DNA of 64,000 nt from assembly GCA_035638075.1 (NCBI GenBank), contig DASRAU010000041.1:210973-274972 (forward strand). Direction: 5' to 3'. This document shows, one piece after another, positions 55,697-63,580 of this stretch. The number at the start of each line of letters is the position of its first letter. The first letter of the stretch is position 1. The translations under genes and the position numbers were made by a program. The DNA comes from DASRAU01 sp035638075 (lineage in GTDB: Bacteria > Acidobacteriota > Polarisedimenticolia > Gp22-AA2). A model generated the notes under the pieces. It ran no database searches. It had not been told where the DNA came from and saw only the letters and a list, made by a program, of their open reading frames with translations.

Positions 55697-56124
55697 AGGT
55701 GACGCGCGATGTGGTGGTGGATCTGCTGCCGGTCTATCTCGCCGGGGAGGCGAGTCCGGACACGCGGGCGCTCGTGGAGGAGTACCTGCGCCAGGATCCG
55801 GATCTCGATCGGCGGGTGCGGGCCCGCGATACGGCGCTCCTGCACGACCTGGCCACGGGTCCGTCACCCGAAATCGAGCTCGCGTCGCTGCGGCGGGCGC
55901 GGCAGGTGCTGGCGCGCCTCCGCTGGACCTGCGCCCTGGCGACGGCCTTCACGGTCGTGGCCCTGGCCCTGCGCATCGACTTCACCGACGGCCGCCTGAC
56001 CACGTTCCGCTTCCTGATCGTCGACCATCCGGTGCCTTTGGGCACCTGCCTGCTGGTCGGAGCGGTCCTGTGGGTGACTTACTTCACGATGCGACGGCGC
56101 GCCGGGGGCACGGGACTGGCCTGA
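55693..56124 (+). CDS. Putative anti-sigma factor with membrane helices
   Basis: A 143-residue protein. The N-terminal helical half (VVVDLLPVYLAGEASPDTR; VEEYLRQDPDLDRRV) resembles anti-sigma domains but lacks the usual HxxxCxxC zinc motif. Two TM helices follow (TCALATAFTVVALAL; LGTCLLVGAVLWVTYF). Position and ATGA overlap with the sigma gene support an anti-sigma role. It would hold the sigma factor at the membrane. Confidence 0.7.
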   Translation: MKVTRDVVVDLLPVYLAGEASPDTRALVEEYLRQDPDLDRRVRARDTALLHDLATGPSPEIELASLRRARQVLARLRWTCALATAFTVVALALRIDFTDGRLTTFRFLIVDHPVPLGTCLLVGAVLWVTYFTMRRRAGGTGLA

Positions 56125-56195
56125 GGACAGGCCTTTCAGGGGTTTCCGGCGGCGGCTTCAGGCCCTTTCCGACGGGCGGATTGCTCAGCGCGTGC

Positions 56196-56201
56196 GATAG
56201 T
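56196..56201 (+). promoter_or_regulatory. -10-like GATAGT before GNAT gene
   Basis: GATAGT is separated by 7 bases from ATG 56209; no Shine-Dalgarno sequence lies between. It is a weaker match than the others of this kind. Confidence 0.28.
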
Positions 56202-56208
56202 CGGCCGC

Positions 56209-56871
56209 ATGGAGATCCGCGAGAGCGTGAACCGCGTCGGAGTCACCGGGACCCTCTATGACCTGGGCCTGCGGGCGGCGAACAAGGTCCTGCTGATCAA
56301 GATCCTCAAGTGCATGGAGATCGAGAGGGTCAACCCGGCCTTCACCGCCTGCCCCGAACCGTACCGCGCCCGGTTCCTGAGCGAGCCGATGCTGCGCGCG
56401 TTCGGACGGGATCCCGGCAACGAGATGCCCCCGGCGTTCCTCGACGAGGCCCTGGCGAAGGGGGACGAATGTTTCGGCCTGCTCCAGGGCCATGAGCTGG
56501 CCGCCTACGGCTGGTATGCGAGCGGACCGACGCGCATCGACCCGCCGGATCTCGTCCTGCACCCGGGCGGACGGCACATCTACATGTACAAGGGGTTCAC
56601 TCACCCCGCGCACCGCGGTCGCCGCCTGCACGCCATCGGCATGACCCTGGCGCTGAGGGACTACCTGGCACGGGGCTTCCGGGGGCTCGTCTCCTATGTC
56701 GAGTCGAACAACTTCAGCTCGCTGAAGTCCACCGTGCGCATGGGATACGAGATCTTCGGCACCATCGCGGTGCTGCAGGCATTCGGCGTCCACTGCACGC
56801 GCGCCAGCGCCGGATGCCGCGCGCGCGGCGTCCGCGTGGAGCCTGCGACCCGGCTCGTCCCCGTCGTCTGA
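56209..56871 (+). CDS. GNAT-like acetyltransferase domain protein
   Basis: A 220-residue protein whose C-terminal half looks like a GNAT fold: beta strand YMYKGFTHPAHRGRRLH, with an RGRRLH acetyl-CoA loop, then helix AIGMTLALRDYLARGF and strand GLVSYVESNNFSSLKSTVRM ending MGYEIFGTI. The N-terminal half is less familiar. The substrate is unknown. The gene stands alone between the anti-sigma gene and a convergent membrane protein. Confidence 0.7.
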   Translation: MEIRESVNRVGVTGTLYDLGLRAANKVLLIKILKCMEIERVNPAFTACPEPYRARFLSEPMLRAFGRDPGNEMPPAFLDEALAKGDECFGLLQGHELAAYGWYASGPTRIDPPDLVLHPGGRHIYMYKGFTHPAHRGRRLHAIGMTLALRDYLARGFRGLVSYVESNNFSSLKSTVRMGYEIFGTIAVLQAFGVHCTRASAGCRARGVRVEPATRLVPVV

Positions 56872-56881
56872 CCCGGAGGCT

Positions 56882-57415
56882 TCAGGCCTGACGGGGAGGC
56901 TCCCGGTCCATGTCGGAGGCGTGCTGGAACAGCGCCGCCGATCCCAGCCACACGAAAGCGAACATCCAGTTCAGGAGCCGCGGCGAGGGCCAGTCAGAGA
57001 CCTGGATGATCACGGCGACCAGGCCCTGGGCCAGAGCCGTCGCGAACAGCGCGCGCGCCATGCCCTTCGCGCGGAAGCGGGCCAGGACGGCGCCGAGAAG
57101 CCCGACCGCGAGCACCCCTCCGTACAGCAGGTTCTGGTGGCTCCGCGCGTCGCCGATCATCCCGACGGCGAGGTTGATCCAGACGAGGAAGAAGACCGCC
57201 GCCATCGCGGCTCCGGCTCCCGCGTGATAAGCGAGATTGGTCGTCGTCCGACGCAGCAGCTCGTACGCGAGGATGGCGCAGATCGCCAGGCCGCCGGCGA
57301 CGACGAAGTCGAATGGCCCCCAGGCCATCTGGTCGGCGAACTGCATCGCCACGAGCGGCACCAGCAGCAGGGCCACCACCACCATGACGATGCGGACGAT
57401 GTTCCGGTCGCTCAT
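56882..57415 (-). CDS. Polytopic membrane protein of unknown function
   Basis: A 177-residue protein with five or six TM segments (IVRIVMVVVALLLVPLVA; FVVAGGLAICAILAYELL; AAMAAVFFLVWINLAVG; VLAVGLLGAVLARF). It resembles small uncharacterised membrane proteins. The ATG overlaps the patatin stop (ATGA), so it is coupled to that gene. A frame open upstream is a shadow of patatin. Confidence 0.75.
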   Translation of the reverse strand: MSDRNIVRIVMVVVALLLVPLVAMQFADQMAWGPFDFVVAGGLAICAILAYELLRRTTTNLAYHAGAGAAMAAVFFLVWINLAVGMIGDARSHQNLLYGGVLAVGLLGAVLARFRAKGMARALFATALAQGLVAVIIQVSDWPSPRLLNWMFAFVWLGSAALFQHASDMDREPPRQA

Positions 57416-58668
57416 TCCGAGGCCTGGCCCGGCTGCACCTGCATCGGCGGCTGCTTCATCCACGAGTAGCCCGACATCGCCTCGTTGTAGCCGAACTTGT
57501 AGAGCTCCTTCATGAACTCGGGGTCGAAGTCTTCCTTGTGGACGACCTTGAAGTCGTTGGGGATGAAGGCCAGGTTGAAGTCGGTCCCGTCCCGCTGCGT
57601 GATGCTGTAGATGCGGTAGAGATCGCCGAACGCCTGGTACTGCAGCAGCGTTTCGATGGCCTTGAAGGTGATCGGCAGCGTGCGGCGCTCCACCTCGCCC
57701 CATTCCGGATCGAGACGCGCGTTGACGATGATGTAGATCTTCCGTTCGCGCACGGCCCCGTTCTGCCTCGCGAGCTCGCCGAGCCGAACGCCCGCCCAGT
57801 AGACGAAGACCTGGGTCGTGGCGCCACCGTCCACGTGCATCTCCTGGTACTTCTTCCCCCGCGCTTCCACGTCGAACATGACGGGCGGAAACGCACCCGG
57901 GATGGCGGCCGAGGCGAGCAGGATCCTGCGGACGACGTCGATCGCCTCGGGCCGGTGGCTGGCGGCGATCTTGGTGACGTTCCAGACCACGGAGCGCCGC
58001 GCGTCGAGGTTGGTCGTTCCGATGAAGAGCATCCGCCCCTTCGCGTACTCCGCGGCGATCGCGTCGAGCATCTCCTGCGTGACGTGCGCGGCCAGGAGCT
58101 TCGCCAGAGGCGACGTGTCCGCCATGCCGTCCTGCAGGAAGACCGAGTAGAAGAAGCGCTTCGCGGCGATGTCCTTCTGCGACACGCCGGTGTAGAGCGC
58201 CCGGAGATTCTTGTCGTAGTCCGCGCCCAGGAAGGCGAAGGGAGCGATCAGCGCCCCCGTGCTGACGCCGGTGACGAGCTTGAACGTCGGCCGCGTCCCC
58301 GCCGCGGCCCAGCCGTTGAGGAACCCCGCGCCGAAGGCCCCCTTGTCGCCGCCCCCCGACAGGGCCAGGTAGTAGGCTGGCGGCAGCTGCTGCGCCTTGA
58401 GCAGGTCTTTCTCTTTGAGCCAGGAATCGACGAATTCCTTCTCCATCAGCTTGATGTCCCCCGGATCGCGGGGAAAGTAGCGGACCTCCTCGGGAAACCC
58501 GTCGAGGCGGGCCTCGACCGAGAGCTCCCCGGGGACGGCGTGATGCCGCGTGGCCGGATTCCAGCAGAACATGGTCAGAAGGACGACGGCCGAAATCATC
58601 AGGGCGAGGAGAACGAGGAGAAGCGGACCTCGGGCCCGGCTACTTCGGGTCGTGGAGGTGGAGCTCAC
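57412..58668 (-). CDS. Patatin-like phospholipase, membrane-anchored
   Basis: A 418-residue patatin-family lipase. One N-terminal TM helix (LLLVLLALMISAVVLLTMF) anchors it. The catalytic dyad is visible: oxyanion SGGGDKGAFGAG, nucleophile GVSTG and Asp in HVDGGAT. It hydrolyses acyl ester bonds of lipids by family analogy. GTG 58668 has TAGAAT 6 bases upstream. It is coupled to a small membrane protein downstream. Confidence 0.9.
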   Translation of the reverse strand: MSSTSTTRSSRARGPLLLVLLALMISAVVLLTMFCWNPATRHHAVPGELSVEARLDGFPEEVRYFPRDPGDIKLMEKEFVDSWLKEKDLLKAQQLPPAYYLALSGGGDKGAFGAGFLNGWAAAGTRPTFKLVTGVSTGALIAPFAFLGADYDKNLRALYTGVSQKDIAAKRFFYSVFLQDGMADTSPLAKLLAAHVTQEMLDAIAAEYAKGRMLFIGTTNLDARRSVVWNVTKIAASHRPEAIDVVRRILLASAAIPGAFPPVMFDVEARGKKYQEMHVDGGATTQVFVYWAGVRLGELARQNGAVRERKIYIIVNARLDPEWGEVERRTLPITFKAIETLLQYQAFGDLYRIYSITQRDGTDFNLAFIPNDFKVVHKEDFDPEFMKELYKFGYNEAMSGYSWMKQPPMQVQPGQASE

Positions 58669-58674
58669 GGGGCG

Positions 58675-58680
58675 ATTCTA
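58675..58680 (-). promoter_or_regulatory. -10-like TAGAAT before patatin gene
   Basis: TAGAAT on the minus strand, 6 bases before GTG 58668, with no Shine-Dalgarno sequence between. It is among the strongest leaderless candidates here. Confidence 0.42.
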
Positions 58681-58778
58681 GTGGAACCGGTTCGCGTGGC
58701 GCCTGATTTCCCGAAGCCTTCTCACCGGTGCGGCCGTTCGGGCGTATCATGGGGGCCAATCCGGGGTCACCGTTCCAA

Positions 58779-59705
58779 ATGAGCGACCACTCGAAGGACG
58801 ACACTCTTTCGCAGCCCCCGCCCCCGAGGACGACCCCGGGACCCGCTCATGACCCATCGCCGACGACGGCGGTACGAATCGAAGTCGCCGGTCTCTCCGA
58901 CAAAGGGAAGGTCCGTGAGGAGAACCAGGACCACTTCCTGATCGTGCGCGCCGGCCGGTACGCCGAGACGGTCCAGACCAGCCTGCCCGCGGGATCGATC
59001 CCGGGACGCTCCGAGGACCAGGGCACTTTGATGATGGTGGCCGACGGGATGGGTGGACAGGCGGCGGGGGAAATCGCCAGCCGCACCGTCCTCGTCACCA
59101 TGACCCATCTCATCATCAATCACCCCGAGTGGGCGCTGCGGGTCAACGAGAAGAGCGCCGCCGACATCCAGGACCGCGTCGTCGCGCGCTACCAGGCGCT
59201 CGATGGCGCGCTCGCCGACGCCATGCAGGCGGACCCGAGCCTCAAGGGGATGGGGACGACCCTGACGGTCGCCTACAGCCTCGGCCGCGACCTGTTCATC
59301 GCTCACGCCGGAGACTCCCGGGCGTACCTCTGGCACGACGGTGCGGTCCGCCAGCTCACCCGCGACCACACCTACGTGCAGCGGCTGGTCGACGCGGGCA
59401 TGCTGAGCAGCGAGGCCGCGGCCGGGCACCAGCTCCGGCACGCGCTGACCAACGTCCTCGGCGGCGGAAAGCGATCGGTCGACGTCGAGCTGCAGCAGCT
59501 GCAGATCGCCGCGGGGGACCGCCTGCTGCTCTGCAGCGACGGCCTCACCGGCACGATGAAGGACGAGGAGATCGCCGTTCTTTTGGGCGCGACCGGCTCG
59601 GCCTCCGACGCCTGCCGCCGCCTCGTCGATCTCGCCCTCGAGCGCGGCGCCCCGGACAACGTCACGGTGATCGTCGCGCGCTACGCCCCTTCCGAAAAAA
59701 CCTAG
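58779..59705 (+). CDS. PP2C-type Ser/Thr protein phosphatase
   Basis: A 308-residue metal-dependent phosphatase. PP2C motifs are complete: KGKVREENQD (Asp/Arg), VADGMGGQAAGE, MGTTLTVA, HAGDSRAYLW, LCSDGLTG and APDNVTVIV. It would reverse the phosphorylation by Ser/Thr kinases such as those at 22525-26546. A Pro-rich N-terminal tail (QPPPPRTTPGPA) precedes the domain. The start is uncertain: ATG 58749 or 58779. A TATCAT at 58745-58750 could be the -10 and would favour 58779. Confidence 0.9.
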   Translation: MSDHSKDDTLSQPPPPRTTPGPAHDPSPTTAVRIEVAGLSDKGKVREENQDHFLIVRAGRYAETVQTSLPAGSIPGRSEDQGTLMMVADGMGGQAAGEIASRTVLVTMTHLIINHPEWALRVNEKSAADIQDRVVARYQALDGALADAMQADPSLKGMGTTLTVAYSLGRDLFIAHAGDSRAYLWHDGAVRQLTRDHTYVQRLVDAGMLSSEAAAGHQLRHALTNVLGGGKRSVDVELQQLQIAAGDRLLLCSDGLTGTMKDEEIAVLLGATGSASDACRRLVDLALERGAPDNVTVIVARYAPSEKT

Positions 59706-59712
59706 CGCGGTT

Positions 59713-60408
59713 CTACTTCGCGGCGTCCGCGGGGGCCATGGCGCTGGCGGAGTCCTGGTACTTGTCCATCTGCTCGGGCGTCAGGACCGTCTTGAGCTTC
59801 GCGTCGGTCTCGCCCTGCAGGGTCTGGAGCTGGATGCGCATGGCCTTCTGCGCCGCGACCGGATCCTTCGCCTCCGAGGGGGCGTCGGCGAACAGCTGCA
59901 GCCGCTTGTCGAAGCTCTCGGTCAGGATCGGACGGACCTTCTCGGACTGGGCGGCATCCACTCCGACCGTGTCCTGGAACCACTTCAGGCGCGCGTCGAT
60001 GAACGCCTTCTTCATCCCGGCATCGAACTCGGCGCGGATCTTCATGAACTCCTGGCGCTGCGGCTCGGTGAGGATCGGATCGACCTTGGCCCTGAAGTCG
60101 GCGCGCGTCGCCTGGTACTCCTTGAGGAGAGCGGGCGCGAGGTTGATGCTCCCCCCGGCATAGCTGTCGAACAGGGAGCGCATCTTCGGCAGGTGCGCGC
60201 GCAGGAGCGGCCGGATCTTCTGGACCTGGTCGTCGCTCAGTCCGTACTGCGCCTTGACCGCGGCGAGGGTCTGGTCGGTCAGCTTGTCCCAGTCGGGCGC
60301 GGCCGGCTTGACCGCCGCCATCTGCGCCAGGACAGGCGCCGCGACCGCGACGGCCACCAGCACCCCCGCGATGAGGAACAGGAACGGCAACGCCTTGCGC
60401 ATCCGCAT
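59713..60408 (-). CDS. Spy/CpxP-like periplasmic protein
   Basis: A 231-residue exported helical protein. After the signal peptide (LPFLFLIAGVLVAVAVAAPVL) it shows LTDQTLAAVKAQYGLSDDQV then an LTEPQRQEFMKIRAEFD segment, the LTxxQxxxF pattern of Spy/CpxP-type chaperone or metal-resistance proteins, repeated near the end as VLTPEQMDKYQDS. A GGAGG precedes the ATG at 60408. The likely role is periplasmic folding or stress response. Confidence 0.72.
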   Translation of the reverse strand: MRMRKALPFLFLIAGVLVAVAVAAPVLAQMAAVKPAAPDWDKLTDQTLAAVKAQYGLSDDQVQKIRPLLRAHLPKMRSLFDSYAGGSINLAPALLKEYQATRADFRAKVDPILTEPQRQEFMKIRAEFDAGMKKAFIDARLKWFQDTVGVDAAQSEKVRPILTESFDKRLQLFADAPSEAKDPVAAQKAMRIQLQTLQGETDAKLKTVLTPEQMDKYQDSASAMAPADAAK

Positions 60409-60495
60409 GGAAACCTCCGGAAGTGGACTGTTTCGAGGGGCGAAGCATAGACGAGCCCGCCCGGGCCGATCAAGGTCGGCGGACACGGCCATCGA

Positions 60496-61674
60496 CTACG
60501 GGTTGCGGACGCAGTCGTAGGTGAGGGGAATGCGCATCCCGGCGTCGATCATCTCGAAGTCGGTGACGTGGATCGCGGCGAGACCGGTCGAACCGCTCGG
60601 CAGGACCGCGTTCCACTTCGCCGTGGTGAAGCGATCGCCGGCCGCGGTCAGCGCGATGTTGCCGCCGTCGGCCAGGATCATGCCGTAGCGCTGCAGGGCC
60701 CGCGCGATGATGCGCGTGCCTTCGTCGGGCAGGGTGGCCAGCGGGTAGTCGGCGCGCAGCCGCAGCCGGGCTCCGTACGGCGGCATCCCTTGCCCGCTCG
60801 GGCCGCCCGCGTGCGTGGCCGGATGAACGTAGGCGCCGGCCTGGATGCGCGGGTTCGGCAGGATGAACCGGATGGCGTGCCGGATCGCGCCCGCCTGCAG
60901 CTCGTCGGCCGTGAACAGGAGCGGGGCGATCGGCATCCCGGCCGCGTCGGCGCTGGTGCACTGCTCGCCCCGGCCCGACGGCGGATAGACGCGGTCGCGA
61001 TCCCAGACCGCCAGGCAGCCGCCGCGGAAGACGCCGCTCGTGATGTCGGCGCGCCACATCTCATACAGCCGGTGCGTCGGCAGGTGGTTCACGATCAGGT
61101 GGCAGTCGCCGTCCCCCGCGCACTGGTAGCCCGCTTCGCCTTCGAGTGCGCCGCCGGGCGGCACCGGGACCGGCGCCAGGTCGCAGTCGGGCGAGTAGAA
61201 ATCGCCCGTCGGCGTGAACGACTGCAGCGGGACCGACGCGTCCGCCGACAGGACGTTGATGGAGAAGTCGATCTGCAGCCGTCCATTGCCGAACCCGCCG
61301 GCCGCCGCGAGATTGGCGATGATGGCGCTCGACGCCACGTCCACCGCAGCCCCCGAGATGTCCCGCATCCAGAAGGGCCCGGGCAGGACGCGGTAATAGA
61401 AGACGGACCCGGCGGGCGGGGTGTCGCTGAAGGAAAGCGTTGCGGTGGTCCCCACCAGGTTCGCTTCGCTTTTCTCCGGCGGCGCGCTGGTGGATCGATA
61501 AATGGCGTAGGGCCCGCCGTCGCCGCTGGTCCAGGTCAAGGACACGGAGCCGGGGGCGCCGCCGGGCGACACCGAGAGCGTGATTCCATCCAGCGGATCG
61601 GCGGCTCGGGAGGGGCTCGCCAGGAGAACGAGAGACAACAGCCACACGCCCCGCGACAGGGGGCTGCACTTCAC
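60496..61674 (-). CDS. Exported protein with N-terminal Fn3-like domain
   Basis: A 392-residue exported protein. The N-terminal domain after the signal peptide (SVSLTWTSGDGGPYAIYRS; VFYYRVLPG) looks like an Fn3-type fold related to the C-terminal module of other secreted proteins here. The larger C-terminal domain has a Cys/His-rich stretch (CHLIVNHLPTHRLYEMWRA) and RIIARALQRYGMILADGG, seen in some uncharacterised secreted proteins. Function is unknown. GTG 61674 has TAAGAT 6 bases upstream. Confidence 0.65.
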   Translation of the reverse strand: MKCSPLSRGVWLLSLVLLASPSRAADPLDGITLSVSPGGAPGSVSLTWTSGDGGPYAIYRSTSAPPEKSEANLVGTTATLSFSDTPPAGSVFYYRVLPGPFWMRDISGAAVDVASSAIIANLAAAGGFGNGRLQIDFSINVLSADASVPLQSFTPTGDFYSPDCDLAPVPVPPGGALEGEAGYQCAGDGDCHLIVNHLPTHRLYEMWRADITSGVFRGGCLAVWDRDRVYPPSGRGEQCTSADAAGMPIAPLLFTADELQAGAIRHAIRFILPNPRIQAGAYVHPATHAGGPSGQGMPPYGARLRLRADYPLATLPDEGTRIIARALQRYGMILADGGNIALTAAGDRFTTAKWNAVLPSGSTGLAAIHVTDFEMIDAGMRIPLTYDCVRNP

Positions 61675-61680
61675 CCCGGA

Positions 61681-61686
61681 ATCTTA
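61681..61686 (-). promoter_or_regulatory. -10-like TAAGAT before exported protein
   Basis: TAAGAT on the minus strand is separated by 6 bases (TCCGGG) from GTG 61674. Confidence 0.38.
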
Positions 61687-61739
61687 GCGAGGGAACCGGA
61701 GCGAGGCGAATGCCCCGCTTCGCTTTTCGGCATCTTTTC

Positions 61740-61745
61740 TATAAT
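61740..61745 (+). promoter_or_regulatory. Perfect -10 TATAAT before truncated gene
   Basis: A consensus TATAAT lies 8 bases before GTG 61754. It belongs to a gene whose coding sequence is now truncated. Confidence 0.42.
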
Positions 61746-61753
61746 GACGCCCC

Positions 61754-61910
61754 GTGATCACCCTGGAAGAACTGGCGGCGCTGCCGCTGTTCGCCGCCGT
61801 GCCGCGCGCGGAGTTGGAGAAGATCTCCGCGGCGGCGGCGGACATCCGCCTCGCCCCGGGCGAGTACGCGGCGCACGAGGGGGACGAGCGGGCGCTCTCC
61901 GGCGCCGGCC
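61754..61910 (+). pseudogene. Truncated N-terminus of cyclic-nucleotide-binding redox protein
   Basis: About 50 residues resemble the start of a cyclic nucleotide-binding domain as found fused to thioredoxin-reductase-like proteins: LAALPLFAAVPRAELEKIS and LAPGEYAAHEGDERAL. The sequence loses similarity at about 61900, roughly where a strand and glycine loop should follow, and becomes a compositionally biased Arg/Ser/Pro frame that runs through the 3' end of the convergent EGF-like gene to about 62143. The promoter-like TATAAT remains, so this looks like a recent 3' deletion rather than chance similarity. Confidence 0.5.
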
Positions 61911-61937
61911 GCTCGCGGCGCGGGGGGCCGCGGCCGA

Positions 61938-63404
61938 TCAGTGGCCGCAGGTCGCGGTGCGGGGATTCCCCGAGGAGTCGGTCCCGAGCGGACCTGTGCC
62001 CGCGGGACAGGCATCCCGCGCGCGCACGAGGTAGAAGAACGCCCGGCCCTCCGTCGGGGCGTCCGCGTCCGTCACCGTGTTCAGCGACGGGTTGGTCATC
62101 GCGAGACACGTCGTGGCCAGGTCGAAATCGCGCGGGTCGTTGAAGCGGAGCGCCTCGTAGGTCAGCGCGCTGCCCCCGGGCACGTCCGGCGGGAACCAGG
62201 TCAGCTTGGCCGCCGCTCCGGCGGCGTGCTTCAGCGTGATGTCGTGCACCTCGCCGGGTGTCGCCCAGGCCTGCCCGTTGGCATTGTCGCAGTCGCAGCT
62301 GACGAAGGTGTCCCCGTCCGTGTCGAGCCCGGCGCAGGCCCCCGCGGTGCAGCAGTCGGTGTCGGTGCAGTCGGTCTTCCCGTCGCAGTCCTCGTCGATT
62401 GTGTCGCTGCAGGACAGCTCCACGCTGGTCGCCCCGCAGTCGACGCAGTTGCGGCCGCTGAAGCCGGCATCGCACACGCAGAACCCGCTCGCGTCGCAGG
62501 TGCCGTGACCGGTGCACGTCGTCTGGCTGTTGCAGTAGACGCACTGGGGATAGGCGTAGTGATCGATGCCGCACGAGTCGCACCCGGCGCCGGCGAACCC
62601 GTCATCGCAGGCGCAGAACCCGGTCGCACCGCACGCGCCGTGGCCGTTGCACGTCGTCCCGGCCTGGCAGAAGCGACAGGCCGGATATCCGTAGAAGTCG
62701 ATGGCGCAGGCGCCGCAGTTCGGACCGGCGAAGCCGTTCGCGCAGGCGCACGCCCCGGACGCGGTGCACGTCCCGTGTCCCGTACATGTGATCCCGGCGT
62801 TGCAGAACTGGCAGGCGGGATAGGCGTAGTAATCGGTCGCGCAGGCATCGCAGGTGGGGCCGGTGAACCCGACATTGCAGACACACGACCCATTGGAGCT
62901 GACCGTGCCGTGACCGTTGCAGGTCGTCGCATCGCTGTACTGGCAGGCAGGTCCGGTGTAACCCACGGCGCAGATGCAGGCGCCGCTGCCGGCGATCCCC
63001 TCGTTGCAGGTGCCGTGGCCGCTGCAGGGATTGGCCGCGCCGCCGGGACACGCGTCGCAGTTGGGCCCGTACCTGCCCGCCGCGCAGCCGGTGCAGGTGC
63101 TCAAGTGCCGGATCCGGCTCGTCGAGCAGGTGTAGTTCGACTGGAAGATGTTCGGAAAGCACGTGGACGAGCTGACCTGCGAGTAACCGGACGGGCAGCT
63201 CCCGCTGGTGCACCCGGTGTCGCACTGACAGGAGACGATCTGCGTCGCGCAGGACGAGCATGCGGACGGACAGGTCTGGTCGGCGGGCAGGCTGCACGGA
63301 CACGCCGCCGCCTGCGCCGGCGCCGGCCACGCGACGATCAGCAGGAAGAGCGCGGCGCCGGCGAGCGCGCGCAGGATGACACGGACGCCGTGGTGCGAAA
63401 GCAT
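61938..63404 (-). CDS. Secreted EGF-like repeat protein with shared C-terminal module
   Basis: A 488-residue exported protein (ILRALAGAALFLLIVAW). Residues about 107-323 carry EGF-like repeats with the pattern CxxGHGTCxxSGxCxCxxGFxGPxC; three of them share the spacer DYYAYPACQFC. A MopE-like Cys/Asp segment (CSDTIDEDCDGKTDC) and DTDGDTFVSCDCD follow, then the C-terminal module (AKLTWFPPDV, FFYLVRARDACPAGTGP, final CGH). It is probably a disulfide-rich adhesive surface protein. Confidence 0.82.
   Translation of the reverse strand: MLSHHGVRVILRALAGAALFLLIVAWPAPAQAAACPCSLPADQTCPSACSSCATQIVSCQCDTGCTSGSCPSGYSQVSSSTCFPNIFQSNYTCSTSRIRHLSTCTGCAAGRYGPNCDACPGGAANPCSGHGTCNEGIAGSGACICAVGYTGPACQYSDATTCNGHGTVSSNGSCVCNVGFTGPTCDACATDYYAYPACQFCNAGITCTGHGTCTASGACACANGFAGPNCGACAIDFYGYPACRFCQAGTTCNGHGACGATGFCACDDGFAGAGCDSCGIDHYAYPQCVYCNSQTTCTGHGTCDASGFCVCDAGFSGRNCVDCGATSVELSCSDTIDEDCDGKTDCTDTDCCTAGACAGLDTDGDTFVSCDCDNANGQAWATPGEVHDITLKHAAGAAAKLTWFPPDVPGGSALTYEALRFNDPRDFDLATTCLAMTNPSLNTVTDADAPTEGRAFFYLVRARDACPAGTGPLGTDSSGNPRTATCGH
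62436..63086 (-). repeat. EGF-like repeats (coding)
   Basis: About five cysteine repeats of 40-48 residues. The last three are near-identical in layout, each starting with [DI]-[YH]-[YF]-x-YP-x-C and ending GF-x-G-x-x-C. This suggests recent tandem duplication. Confidence 0.75.
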
Positions 63405-63567
63405 CGTGACGATCGAGCGATGTGAAATGGCCGCCAGGTCCCCGGTGCACTCTCAATACGACGAGGATCCGGCCGGCGCAAGGGCGCCTTGCGCGTCAAA
63501 CAATTGACTCCGGCCGGCGTCGAGGGCATCGACCCGACGATCGTGGCGGAACCCCCCAGGCGGGACC

Positions 63568-63573
63568 TAATTT
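63568..63573 (+). promoter_or_regulatory. -10-like TAATTT before last gene
   Basis: TAATTT is separated by 7 bases from ATG 63581. The rest of the gap 63405-63580 shows nothing recognisable. Confidence 0.33.
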
Positions 63574-63580
63574 TTGAGCC

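Noticed and set aside
62436..63086. A CRISPR-like repeat array
   Set aside because: Periodic similarity comes from coding EGF-like cysteine repeats of 40 or more residues; there are no short direct repeats with unique spacers and no cas genes.
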